The translations under genes and the position numbers were made by a program. A DNA stretch of 64,000 nt from Gammaproteobacteria bacterium (GTDB lineage Bacteria > Pseudomonadota > Gammaproteobacteria > Pseudomonadales > Azotimanducaceae), in contig JAPOXV010000026.1 of assembly GCA_026706935.1 (NCBI GenBank), positions 463,721 through 527,720 of the forward strand, in the 5' to 3' direction. The notes below the pieces were generated by a model. The model searched no databases. It was not told the DNA's origin and saw only the letters and a list, made by a program, of their open reading frames with translations. Every line of letters begins with the position of its first letter. The stretch's first letter is position 1. This document shows positions 1 through 8,651 of this stretch, in pieces.

Positions 1-150
1 ATCATGAGGCATTGTTAGAAGAGTTAATGACAAGCCAGTAGGAAAATCGTGCCTCCATCGCTCGGTAGTAAATGTGTGACGAAACCTTCACATTTATTCC
101 GGCTAATTGAAAGGCTGGAGTTCTTTACGGTAGTCTCAGAAACTATTTAA

Positions 151-1269
151 TTGACGCACAGAGCTCGATACGGATGGCTTGAAATGCCCGGAACCCGAAC
201 TGATTTTGATCACGAAAAGGCGCAACGATTTGCCGCGAGAACGGGGCAACAGTTAGCGGCGGCAATAAACTGCTACCTATCGTACATTGGGGATGATCTA
301 GGGCTATACAAGACGATCCTTGATCTCGGTTGGACCACAAGCGATGAATTGGCGACCGCTACCGGTCTCCACGAGCGATGGATTCGAGAGTGGTTGAGGC
401 ATCAGGCGTGCAACCAACATCTCGACTACGACGTCGAGAAGGATGCGTTTTCGCTCAGTCCCGAAGCCGGTACGGTGCTCTGCGATGAGGATAGTCCTTA
501 TTACTTCGCATCTGGCTTTCAGGCGTTTGCAGCGTTACGTTCGTCCGTAGATCGATTACCGGAAGCATTTTCTACCGGTTTGGGCATGCGATTTGATGAA
601 CATGGTGCTGGTTGCGCTTGCGGTATCGAAAAACTAAATAACTATATCCCGAGGTTTGAGCTTGTTCAGTCCATACTCCCACAGCTAGTTGGTGTTTGCG
701 AACGTTTAGAGGAAGGAGCTGCTGTAGCAGACGTCGGTTGCGGCGCAGGCATTGCACTTTTAAATATGGCGAAAGCGTTTCCCAAGTCGACCTTCACTGG
801 TGTTGAGATTTCAACTCATGCCATCGAACGTGCTCGAGCGAATATCGAGGAATGGAATCTCTCGAATGTGTCGATCCAGGACGCACGAGAACAACCGCTA
901 GCGAGTGATCATTCTTTCGATTTCGTCACGACGTTTGACGTTGTTCACGATACCCCTTTTCCAGATCGTTTGATTACTGAAATCTATTCGGCACTACGTC
1001 CTGACGGAACGTGGTTGTGTTCGGATATTCGGTCGTATCCAAAGTTCGCTGATAACTTGGCGGAGAATCCGGGTGCACCATTGTTGTATGGCTTCTCCGT
1101 TATGGTTTGCATGTCCTCAGCAATGTCTGAGCCGGGAGGTGCCGGGCTCGGAACGTTGGGATTCAATTCAGAGGTTGCTCAAGAGATGACCAGCATTGCT
1201 GGATTTACGCGCTTTCGTAAACTTGAATACGAAAACGCCATTAATAGCTATTACGAGATTCGGCCTTAA
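151..1269 (+). CDS. class I SAM-dependent methyltransferase
   Basis: This is a class I methyltransferase of unknown substrate. The SAM-binding glycine motif VADVGCGAGIA lies near residues 192-202 (counted from the TTG start at 151), followed by an acidic residue in the next strand (GVEIS) and a motif-IV region (FDVVHDT). Residues 30-110 look like a helical or winged-helix domain (ATGLHERWIREWLRHQ), an arrangement common in small-molecule O- or N-methyltransferases with an N-terminal dimerisation domain. An ATG at 184 is an alternative start and may be the better one. It stands alone and ends about 20 bp before the convergent pyroglutamyl-peptidase-like gene. The fold is clear; the substrate cannot be read from the sequence. 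Confidence 0.85.
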   Translation: MTHRARYGWLEMPGTRTDFDHEKAQRFAARTGQQLAAAINCYLSYIGDDLGLYKTILDLGWTTSDELATATGLHERWIREWLRHQACNQHLDYDVEKDAFSLSPEAGTVLCDEDSPYYFASGFQAFAALRSSVDRLPEAFSTGLGMRFDEHGAGCACGIEKLNNYIPRFELVQSILPQLVGVCERLEEGAAVADVGCGAGIALLNMAKAFPKSTFTGVEISTHAIERARANIEEWNLSNVSIQDAREQPLASDHSFDFVTTFDVVHDTPFPDRLITEIYSALRPDGTWLCSDIRSYPKFADNLAENPGAPLLYGFSVMVCMSSAMSEPGGAGLGTLGFNSEVAQEMTSIAGFTRFRKLEYENAINSYYEIRP

Positions 1270-1289
1270 ATGTGACCTGATTTCCGCTG

Positions 1290-2336
1290 TCAGCTTAAAG
1301 GAACAATCGAAGCCAGTACGGACACGATTTCTTCAAATGCCGCGAAATCTTGGCGAACTTGATTCTCGTTATATCCTGCAATACGAGGTACGTGAACGTG
1401 TCCCATGGGGATTTTCGTTCCTAATTTCGATTGGAGGTTCAGCGCACGGTAGCTGACCTCATTTGATAGGAAATTTCCGCCAGAACCGGAAAGAGCGTGT
1501 TTGCCTTCGAGCGCATCTAAGGAAGACGCTTCGATCGCGCCGTCCTCGACAGTCGTCACAAGCCGGTTGTCTGAGATACGAGATCGGGTATCGGAACTCA
1601 TCTTTGAGAACATTTCGTCCACAGGTAGCGAAAACTCTAAAAACGACGGTCCGTCTAACGGCGGATCAAACGGATCAGTCGTTTGAGTCACATTGACATC
1701 TTGGTTATCAGGTCGTTTTGCGCCACGACATTTCGCTGGGAATCGTTCAAGGTCAAAACGTTCCCGGCCCATACTAACTGTCAGTACCAAAACCGTAGAA
1801 TCTAACTTAAATACTGGTTCGAGTGTGTTTTCTACGCAAAAGTCGTCAAAATCGGCGTATCTGACTGGAAAAATCATCGTTTTGACGTGTAAATTACTGA
1901 ATTTTTGGCCATTTAGCGCAAGCGCGAAAGCTCCAGATGGGTTGCATTGTTGAAGATTCATGTCTAATCCAAACGGATCAAACCCAGTGATGATGGCTTG
2001 TGGCTGAGAGCTTGAAGGATGAGGTCCCAGATTCCTACTTAACCGCTCGATAGTTGGGCTGAATTCATCAAGATCGTGATCGGCTAACGTCTTGTGGAGC
2101 AAGAGTCGACCCCAATACAACGATCGATCATCGAATGTCTTCGATCGTATGTCGACGCAAGCTTCTTCCCACAATGAAGTGGCTGCTTCAGCAACTAACT
2201 GATGCGGATTAGCTGAATGTCGGAGATCTTGTGTCAGGCGCGTCGCTACATCGACGTATCGATCGACGACATGAGGTATCTCCGCACGGGCGGATTCCAG
2301 TCGCGATAGCTCAACGCTTAGATTAGGATCGACCAA
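1290..2336 (-). CDS. pyroglutamyl peptidase I-like protein with Ser in place of the catalytic Cys
   Basis: The C-terminal two thirds match peptidase family C15, which removes N-terminal pyroglutamate. Visible motifs are GFDPFG at residues 118-123, NPSG at 132-135, the Glu-bearing strand DLERF (E197) and the His-bearing VHVP (H315). At the position of the catalytic Cys (family pattern C-N-x-x-x-Y) this protein has S-N-E-V-S-Y, so Ser291 replaces the nucleophile. The protein is 348 residues against about 215 for typical family members, with roughly 110 extra N-terminal residues of unknown fold. No signal peptide is apparent. Either it is a Ser-nucleophile variant or it has lost peptidase activity and kept a binding role. 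The family call is good; activity is uncertain. Confidence 0.75.
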   Translation of the reverse strand: MVDPNLSVELSRLESARAEIPHVVDRYVDVATRLTQDLRHSANPHQLVAEAATSLWEEACVDIRSKTFDDRSLYWGRLLLHKTLADHDLDEFSPTIERLSRNLGPHPSSSQPQAIITGFDPFGLDMNLQQCNPSGAFALALNGQKFSNLHVKTMIFPVRYADFDDFCVENTLEPVFKLDSTVLVLTVSMGRERFDLERFPAKCRGAKRPDNQDVNVTQTTDPFDPPLDGPSFLEFSLPVDEMFSKMSSDTRSRISDNRLVTTVEDGAIEASSLDALEGKHALSGSGGNFLSNEVSYRALNLQSKLGTKIPMGHVHVPRIAGYNENQVRQDFAAFEEIVSVLASIVPLS

Positions 2337-2373
2337 TAGGCTCTGTTGGTTTCGGGGTCGCTGAACAGATGAG

Positions 2374-3462
2374 CTATGGCCACTTTATCCCAAGGTTGTG
2401 CTCGTCACTCGCGCGGTTAAACCAGTCAACGACTTCGTTGTGATAAGGGATGCCATTAGCGCGTCTTTGAAGCGTTTCCTCGTGTTCGATGAGCCCAGCA
2501 TAGTAGACACGATCGTGGTCGGGTGCTGGCTTCATCTCGACAAGATGCTGTAGGATCCTATCCATATCGTTCTTGAAACTCTCAAGCTCAAGAAATGCGT
2601 CGATCTTGAATGCCATCACAAACTGGGACGTGGCGACACCACCAGTAAAAACACCTGGGCCGTTTCCGGAGAGAATGCCAGACATGATTTCAGCAATCAT
2701 GGCGAATCCATACCCCTTGTGGCTACCGTTCTCTCGCGTTCCGCCGAACGGCAGCATGTGAAACTTGCCGTAATCGGGCGTTTCCACTGAATCCATGATG
2801 GGACTGCCGTCCAGATCACAAATCCACCCCGGTTCAAGCTTCGAGCCGATCCGTCGCGTGAGACCGAGTTTGTTGGCAGCGACTTAAGTCGTAGCAACAT
2901 CGAATACAAAAGGCGGCATCTCATTTGCGGGTGCCGCCCACGCGATAGGGTGTGTGCCGAATGCGGGTTCAGAACCAAAGGTGGGCACCATGATGCCTCC
3001 GCCCGCAGACACCATGCAGACCCCAATCATGTCCTGCTGAATTGCTTGCATGGGATAGTAAGCCAACATGCCGACGTGGCCACATCGTTGCACACCAACA
3101 GCACCAATACCGTAAAGCGCAGCCTTTTCGATGGCCATATCCATCGCCTTCGGTCCAACGTGAAGACCGATACCTAAATCGGCGTCTAAGGTTGCGCTAA
3201 CAGGCGATTCACGTAGGACGCGGACGTTGGGGGTTGGGTTGAGCCGACCGTCGGCATACATTTCGACATAGCGACGGACCATGTTCGAAACGCCATGGCT
3301 CTCACATCCTCGCAGGTCGGCGACAATTAAAACGTCAGCCGCGAGTTCCGCATCGCTAGATGCCACGCCCATCGCCTTAAACAAAGCGACCATTCCCGCT
3401 CGCGCGGTAGGTTCTGAAACGAGTACTTGCTCGTCTTCAGGAACTACGAAATGTTTAAGCAA
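2374..3462 (-). pseudogene. malate/L-lactate dehydrogenase (Ldh2 family) interrupted by an in-frame stop
   Basis: The gene encodes a member of the NAD(P)-dependent malate/lactate/ureidoglycolate dehydrogenase family (Ldh2, distinct from Rossmann-type MDH). Residues 1-192 contain the family motif CESHGVSN and the segment that normally ends in D-[MV]-A-T-[ST]. Codon 193 (2886-2884) is TAA. The same frame then continues at once with VAANKLGLTRRIG and the C-terminal motifs LPFGG and HKGYGF to a natural end at 2374. No frame shift is needed: one codon separates two perfectly aligned halves totalling about 362 codons. It could be a true nonsense mutation, a sequencing error, or two fragments with restart at the ATG at 2796. 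Family assignment is strong. Confidence 0.8.
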
Positions 3463-3622
3463 AGTCTTTCTCGATTGATTAGCTAGCGTAACTTGAATCG
3501 GAATTCATGTTTTTTTCGAAGGCAAAAACGACATATGAGTGAGTATTGTCCGTATCAATCGAATATCGTATTAATCGAGATCTTCGGTATTTTGTCGAGA
3601 AGCCAAATCAAACGAACGACAG

Positions 3623-4597
3623 CTATGCGTCATGCTCAATCCGTTTGAACTTCTGAAGCGAATGGCAATCGAGCGGCACGAGCCCTCGATTGGCGCCGCC
3701 GCTGTAAACGACTTCTGCGACATAGAGATCGCCTTTCGAATCGGCCCAAATCCCATGCGGTGCAAAGAAATTGCCGGGTTGCACTGGGTCGCTTTCACCG
3801 AAGCGATGGATTACCGATCCATCGAGTTCCATGATGCACACACTTGCATGTGGCGTGTGCGGGAGAATCTCCGTATTCGGCGGTTTACCTGCGATTTCAC
3901 CAAGCTCCGCTACATGAAGGATTCCACTTTTGTCGATGAACAGATCGTCTGGTCGGGTCACGTGATCCCAGGTTTCTAAGTGTGCTCCGTGGTGGTCGAA
4001 GACTTGAATGCGAGAGTTCTCCCGATCTGCGACATAGACGCGGCTATCGGCATCAATGGCAATCGCATGGGGTAGATTGAACTCCCCAGGTCCGGTACCC
4101 GGTTCACCCCAGGAGTACAGGTACTCACCAGAATTGGAGAACTTGTGAACTCGCGCATTGCCGTATCCATCCGCGACGAACAAATCGCCCATCCTGTCCA
4201 AAGCGACGTTTGTTACGCGATTGAATGGCCCACCCCCGTATTGAACAGGCGACTTGCCGGGAATGAAGCCGGTATCGCTCGCCTTGTTCTTCTCGCCGAG
4301 GGTTTGCTTCAAATTACCGTCTGTATCGAAGATGCGCACGGTGTGGTCGAAGTTGTCCGCCGCAAAGATCGTGTCATCCGGTCCGATATACAAGCCATGT
4401 GGATTAGTAAACACGCCCTCACCCCACGCATCAAGGAAATTCCCGTCTGAATCGAAGACGATCATGGGATGTTCGCCGCGGTTGAACGCGTAGACACGAT
4501 CTCTCGAATCGGTTGCCACGCCTGCGACTTCTACAAAACTCCACCCCTCGGGTAGCTTTTCCCAGTTGCGAATAACTTCGAATTCAATCCTTGCCAA
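3623..4597 (-). CDS. NHL-repeat six-bladed beta-propeller protein
   Basis: The protein is built of repeated propeller blades, each with a pattern like G-V-A-x-D-x-x-D-R-V-Y-x-x-x-R and a closing x-x-F-D-x-x-G (for example around ATDSRDRVYAF, YGNARVHKFSNSGE and DRENSRIQVFDHHG). Such propellers include peptidyl-alpha-hydroxyglycine lyase-like proteins and many binding proteins. No signal peptide is visible. I place the start at TTG 4597 because a strong GGAGGG ribosome site (4605-4610) sits seven bases upstream; an in-frame ATG at 4636 is the alternative. The 5' end adjoins or overlaps the relic arsC reading frame. Downstream lies the interrupted dehydrogenase, with a 160-bp gap. Ligand or reaction is unknown. 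Confidence 0.8.
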   Translation of the reverse strand: MARIEFEVIRNWEKLPEGWSFVEVAGVATDSRDRVYAFNRGEHPMIVFDSDGNFLDAWGEGVFTNPHGLYIGPDDTIFAADNFDHTVRIFDTDGNLKQTLGEKNKASDTGFIPGKSPVQYGGGPFNRVTNVALDRMGDLFVADGYGNARVHKFSNSGEYLYSWGEPGTGPGEFNLPHAIAIDADSRVYVADRENSRIQVFDHHGAHLETWDHVTRPDDLFIDKSGILHVAELGEIAGKPPNTEILPHTPHASVCIMELDGSVIHRFGESDPVQPGNFFAPHGIWADSKGDLYVAEVVYSGGANRGLVPLDCHSLQKFKRIEHDA

Positions 4598-4632
4598 TGG
4601 GGTTCCCTCCGCTGATTTCGATAGTGCCGCTT

Positions 4633-4976
4633 CCAATCTGAGAGTGCGTCAACTTTCTCGGTAGTCCGCGAGTTGCTCGCTTCATCATTCTTAACGATGA
4701 TCGGATTTTGTATGAGTGTTGAGTGCTCTTGAAGCAACTCAATGACAGAACCCTTCGAGACGAATCGTTCCAATTCAAGACGAGATCCCTGAAGTTCTGG
4801 TCCTTACGTTCCAAATCTTGGAGAGGACTCTTAAGCATGTCGTAGAAACAGCCAAGTTCGGCGGTCGATAGCTCTGACTCGAGATGGTGGTCTAGGACGT
4901 CGACGTCACCTTCGTCATCGAGTTGTGATACAGCATTTCTATATGGTGAGCAGGGAGGGAAGGCATAGATTTGCAT
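4633..4976 (-). pseudogene. frameshifted arsenate reductase (ArsC/Spx family) relic
   Basis: Two adjacent frames together make one ArsC-like protein. The first frame, from ATG 4976, begins MQIYAFPPCSPYRN, matching the thioredoxin-like start with the catalytic Cys (C9), and runs through a helix region ending FRDLVL near 4782. The second frame then supplies VIELLQEHSTLIQNPIIVKND, which matches the conserved ArsC stretch of the type E-H-P-x-L-I-x-R-P-I-V-V. Joining them needs the equivalent of a one-base deletion near 4775-4785. In the second segment the usual Arg of the L-I-x-R-P motif is Asn, which suggests the gene was already decaying. The NHL gene starts at its 3' end. The assignment rests on motif reading only. 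Confidence 0.6.
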
Positions 4977-5094
4977 TACCGTTCAGTCTTTAAGCGTGCG
5001 TGTGGAGTAAAGCGTTCGCTTTCATATGGTAACGACACGCGTTGGTTGAGTCGCCACGCATTTCTTAGCGTCGTGTGAAGTGGCGTTCGAAGCT

Positions 5095-7089
5095 CTAAGA
5101 CTCACCATTGACGGCTAGACGATAAGCGATCACGAAATCGCCTCGACCGCTTCCGTCAACTCGATCTCCTCCAGCCGTCACTACAACATAGTCGTAGTCA
5201 CCGTATCGATATCCCATCGGTGTCGCATGTGCACCGGCTGGTAGACTGCTAGTCCAAATCTCAGCTCCTTCCCTCCCATCGAATGCAAAGAGTTTTTTGT
5301 CGTTAGGTGTGCCTATGAACACCACACCGCCCTGCGTGACCATCGGTCCCCCAAACGTGTAGTAGCCCCATTGAGCAGCTTCCTCTCCCACGTCTCGCCA
5401 CGTAATCGAACCGATCGTGCTCTCCCATTTCACTTCCCCTTGGTCAAGGTCCACTGCAACAAGTGTTGTCCAAGGACCCCTAAGGCACGGGAGCTCGTCA
5501 TGGAACAGATCGAATCGCGCCATTCCGTAAGGTGTTCCATACTGCTCCGTGTGTTGAGCACGCGCGCCATTCAGAGTTCCTTTCCGATCGGCTTGAGGAA
5601 AATCCCGACGCGGGATCAACTTCACTACTGTAGGCAATCGATTGACGATCAGGTAACCAATACGGTGCTCTGTGTCATAAGCCATTGATCCCCAATTCGT
5701 ACCGCCCGGATTGCCTGGATAGAGTAGCGTGCCCTCGAGACTCGGCGGTGTAAAAATACCTTCATAGCGGATGCCTTCAAGCAACCTTTCACAACCTTCA
5801 CGATGCTCAGTATTGAAGTTCCACATCGGTAAAGGTCTCGCGTCGGTGGAGTGGAGTCTCAGTTTTGGAAATGGCTGAGTCTTTGACGTCTGTTCGCCAG
5901 GTACATTGCTTCGCGGAACGACGCGTTCTTCCACCGGGTGCAGAGGTTCCCCAGTCTCGCGGTCGAGCACGAAAACAAATCCTGTTTTGGATGCCTGCGC
6001 GACCGCAGGACGTTCCTGTCCGTCCGCTGAGAGATGCTTAAACAAGAGAGGTTGCGACGCAAGATCGTAGTCCCATAGATCATGATGGATCGTTTGGTAT
6101 CCCCAGACGAACGTCCCGGTTGACGCGCGAAGCGCGACAACAGAGTTTGCGAACGCGTTATCTCCCAAGCGTATGCCACCATAAAAATCGGGAGACGGCG
6201 ACGTCGTCGGTAGAAAAACTAAATCTCGCTCGGTATCGGCAGATATCACGCTCCAAACGTTCGCACCACCGGTATCGTTCCCCAAGACACTAGACCAGCT
6301 AGAGCTGCCCGGATGACTATCAAATCGAGGAATCGGATCCCAAACCCAGGCGAGTGTCCCGTTTCGTGCGTTGAATGCACGAATCAATCCAGGTTCTAGA
6401 TCTGCTGCCCCGTTGTCTCCGATAGCAGAGCCAACGATTACAAGATCTTCGACGACAGTTGGTGGCGACGTTAAAGAGTAGTCCCACTTCCTGTAGCGTC
6501 TTATGCCTGATGACAAGTCGATTTGTCCCGCTTGACCAAAATCAGGACAGAGCTCACCGGTGTTGGCATCTATAGCAATCAATCGAGCGTCGAGAGTTCC
6601 TGCGAACACGCGTACGCGGCATTGAATCGAAGCGCTGCGCGAATCGACCCAGACGGCGATTCCGCGCGAGGTGAACATCTCACTATAGGATTCGGAGAAA
6701 TCTACATTTGGGTCAAACACCCAGAGTTCCCTTCCCGTGGCGGGGTCTAACGCAATAACCCGATTGAAACCGGTCGAGAATATCAATTTGTCATGGATCA
6801 ATACCGGTGTTGCCTTGAAATTTGACGAATCGCCATCAAATTCAGAACCGTCAGTAGCATCTCCCGTCCTGTATGTCCAAGCTAAGGAAAGTTTCTTAAC
6901 ACTTTCGGGTGTAATAGATGAGGGCGCTACATACCGGTCGCCCTTCAATGAACCCCCGTAATGTGACCAGCCTTCTGCTCCTTCAATGGACAGAATAGAC
7001 ATGAGCACAAAACAAATAAACACTGCTGAATTGCGAAGAGTAACTAATGATGAATATGGCTTCGCGGAGTGGATCAAATATGTCAACAT
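5095..7089 (-). CDS. PQQ-dependent dehydrogenase (quinoprotein)
   Basis: This is an eight-bladed quinoprotein dehydrogenase that would oxidise a sugar or alcohol in the periplasm and pass electrons to quinone or cytochrome. After a hydrophobic N-terminal segment (about residues 22-38, signal peptide or anchor) comes WSHYGGSLKGDRYV, the usual start of the propeller, then tryptophan-docking blades such as IALDPATGRELWVFDP, FNARNGTLAWVWDP and FVLDRETGEPLHPVEER. The end, GDYDYVVVTAGGD, is typical of the glucose dehydrogenase-type branch. It lacks both the multi-span membrane domain of Gcd and a fused cytochrome c domain. The TlpA-like gene is divergent from it across a 108-bp gap. The substrate is not known. 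Confidence 0.85.
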   Translation of the reverse strand: MLTYLIHSAKPYSSLVTLRNSAVFICFVLMSILSIEGAEGWSHYGGSLKGDRYVAPSSITPESVKKLSLAWTYRTGDATDGSEFDGDSSNFKATPVLIHDKLIFSTGFNRVIALDPATGRELWVFDPNVDFSESYSEMFTSRGIAVWVDSRSASIQCRVRVFAGTLDARLIAIDANTGELCPDFGQAGQIDLSSGIRRYRKWDYSLTSPPTVVEDLVIVGSAIGDNGAADLEPGLIRAFNARNGTLAWVWDPIPRFDSHPGSSSWSSVLGNDTGGANVWSVISADTERDLVFLPTTSPSPDFYGGIRLGDNAFANSVVALRASTGTFVWGYQTIHHDLWDYDLASQPLLFKHLSADGQERPAVAQASKTGFVFVLDRETGEPLHPVEERVVPRSNVPGEQTSKTQPFPKLRLHSTDARPLPMWNFNTEHREGCERLLEGIRYEGIFTPPSLEGTLLYPGNPGGTNWGSMAYDTEHRIGYLIVNRLPTVVKLIPRRDFPQADRKGTLNGARAQHTEQYGTPYGMARFDLFHDELPCLRGPWTTLVAVDLDQGEVKWESTIGSITWRDVGEEAAQWGYYTFGGPMVTQGGVVFIGTPNDKKLFAFDGREGAEIWTSSLPAGAHATPMGYRYGDYDYVVVTAGGDRVDGSGRGDFVIAYRLAVNGES

Positions 7090-7140
7090 CTTGTTCTTAT
7101 GCGACCGATTTTAGGTAACACCACTAATGAACTTATCGAT

Positions 7141-7171
7141 TTGACTAAAGCAGTATCGCCAAAACTAAAAT
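7141..7171 (+). promoter_or_regulatory. possible sigma-70 promoter for the TlpA-like gene
   Basis: TTGACT (7141-7146) and TAAAAT (7166-7171) are separated by 19 bases in the divergent intergenic region, placing a likely transcript start about 20 bases before the GTG at 7198. The spacer is longer than ideal, so this is tentative. Confidence 0.35.
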
Positions 7172-7197
7172 TGAAGTGCATTAGATTGAGGTTTTAA

Positions 7198-8445
7198 GTG
7201 CCAATCGAAAAGCCAGATTTTAAAAACTCGCAAGACGAACGATTCGCAGCTGAATTGTTATCCGAAATTGGTCAATTCAAGACGACGATTCCCCTCGACC
7301 CAATTCCTCCAAGCGACGATCCTAAAGAGAATGAACTTTGGATTCGGCGGAGGGCTGTATTGACGAGAACCTTGTACGAGACACATCCTGAGCACGAAGC
7401 AGCATTGGCTTGTATTTACGAATATTGGATGCTTATGGATATGCAACCTCATTTATTTCTCTCTGTCAAAGACAATTTACATGATCAGATTTTGGAAGTT
7501 ACTGGTCAATACCGAAGTTACAACCTAAGAGATCCAAGCGAGAGAAAGTCCTGGATCGAGGCGACGGAATTGATATCACGTTGGAAGCGATTGATGATCA
7601 AGAGAGTTCTTGCGAAGTACCCACACTTAATGATTGCGGTCTGGGCTCACTTTACGATAATCGAAGAATTGACAAGTGAGATCTTGGACTTTGACCCGAG
7701 TGAGCGGTTACCCGAGGAGCTTTTGAGCGTCGTAAATCGCTTGTTTTCCTCTGTTGAGCGTTTTCTGGAGTATCGAAATACGATTGAAGCATTTGTACAA
7801 AACAAGCTATATCCAGACTATTGGCAGATTTCTCTATACATGGCTGAAGAACGGCTACTTGAGGCGGTGGACGCGTTGTCATATGTTGATGTAGAGGAAC
7901 AACTGCGATTCTTGTTGAGAACCAAGAATCTGTTCCCCCAAAATACCAGAGTAAACGCTTTACGACAGAAACTCGAAGCAGTTGGAAGGAAGTTTGAATT
8001 CTCATTTACCGATCTAATTTCGGGCAAGCACATAGATATTAACGACTACCATGGTAAAGTTGTGTTAATAGATTTCTGGGCGACATGGTGTCAACCTTGC
8101 CTAAATCAAGTCCCGCAGTTTAAGCGTCTTATTCGACAGGATTACGAAAGTGGGTTAAGACTATTAGGAGTCTCTTGTGACGAGCCGGACTTGGTCAAGT
8201 ACGGTAAGCAGTATATTCGTTCGAACAACCTTAACTCAAGCCTAGTGGAACTGGAGACTCACGTTCTCACATGCGCGGAGACACACGGTATGGATTGGCC
8301 CATTTGCGTAGATAAAAACCTTGCGGACGGGTGGGCAGTGAAGGGTATACCGACGGTTTTCGCTATAGATCGGAAGGGAGTATTGAGATCTACGAACGTT
8401 TTAGGGAATCTCAGTTCGACCGTCGCGGAATTGCTACAGGAGTGA
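7198..8445 (+). CDS. thioredoxin/TlpA-like protein with a long helical N-terminal domain
   Basis: The last 150 residues form a TlpA/AhpC-TSA-like thioredoxin domain: KVVLIDFWATWCQPC carries the redox pair C298 and C301, and the cis-proline turn appears as KGIPTVFAID. The first 260 residues are mostly helical, acidic and unrecognised. The GTG at 7198 is the first possible start because a TAA precedes it in frame. No signal peptide or membrane segment is visible, which is odd for a TlpA-type domain that usually works outside the cytoplasm. Possible roles are a cytoplasmic disulfide reductase or peroxiredoxin-like enzyme with a dedicated partner domain. It is divergent from the PQQ dehydrogenase gene. 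Confidence 0.75.
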   Translation: MPIEKPDFKNSQDERFAAELLSEIGQFKTTIPLDPIPPSDDPKENELWIRRRAVLTRTLYETHPEHEAALACIYEYWMLMDMQPHLFLSVKDNLHDQILEVTGQYRSYNLRDPSERKSWIEATELISRWKRLMIKRVLAKYPHLMIAVWAHFTIIEELTSEILDFDPSERLPEELLSVVNRLFSSVERFLEYRNTIEAFVQNKLYPDYWQISLYMAEERLLEAVDALSYVDVEEQLRFLLRTKNLFPQNTRVNALRQKLEAVGRKFEFSFTDLISGKHIDINDYHGKVVLIDFWATWCQPCLNQVPQFKRLIRQDYESGLRLLGVSCDEPDLVKYGKQYIRSNNLNSSLVELETHVLTCAETHGMDWPICVDKNLADGWAVKGIPTVFAIDRKGVLRSTNVLGNLSSTVAELLQE

Positions 8446-8460
8446 GCTAAATAGGTAGAG

Positions 8461-8486
8461 ATTTATCTATTGACTATTAGATAAAT
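8461..8486. repeat. AT-rich 9-bp inverted repeat after the TlpA-like gene
   Basis: ATTTATCTA (8461-8469) and TAGATAAAT (8478-8486) are perfect reverse complements around an 8-base loop, 15 bases after the TlpA-like stop codon. There is no following T tract, so it may be a weak terminator, an mRNA end-stabilising stem or a binding site. The rest of the 200-bp gap up to 8648 shows no gene. Confidence 0.4.
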
Positions 8487-8651
8487 TAGAAAGTCGTATT
8501 CTCATTGTATACGGCTACATTTTCTACTAGTCTAGTTCCGTCGTACTATGAAAATGATTGTAGCTTGGATTATCGAAAGGGCAAGTAAGGGGCTTCGCTT
8601 CTAAGCTGTGAGAATAAAATATGCGTCTCTTATGTTGATTCGGTTTAGGTG

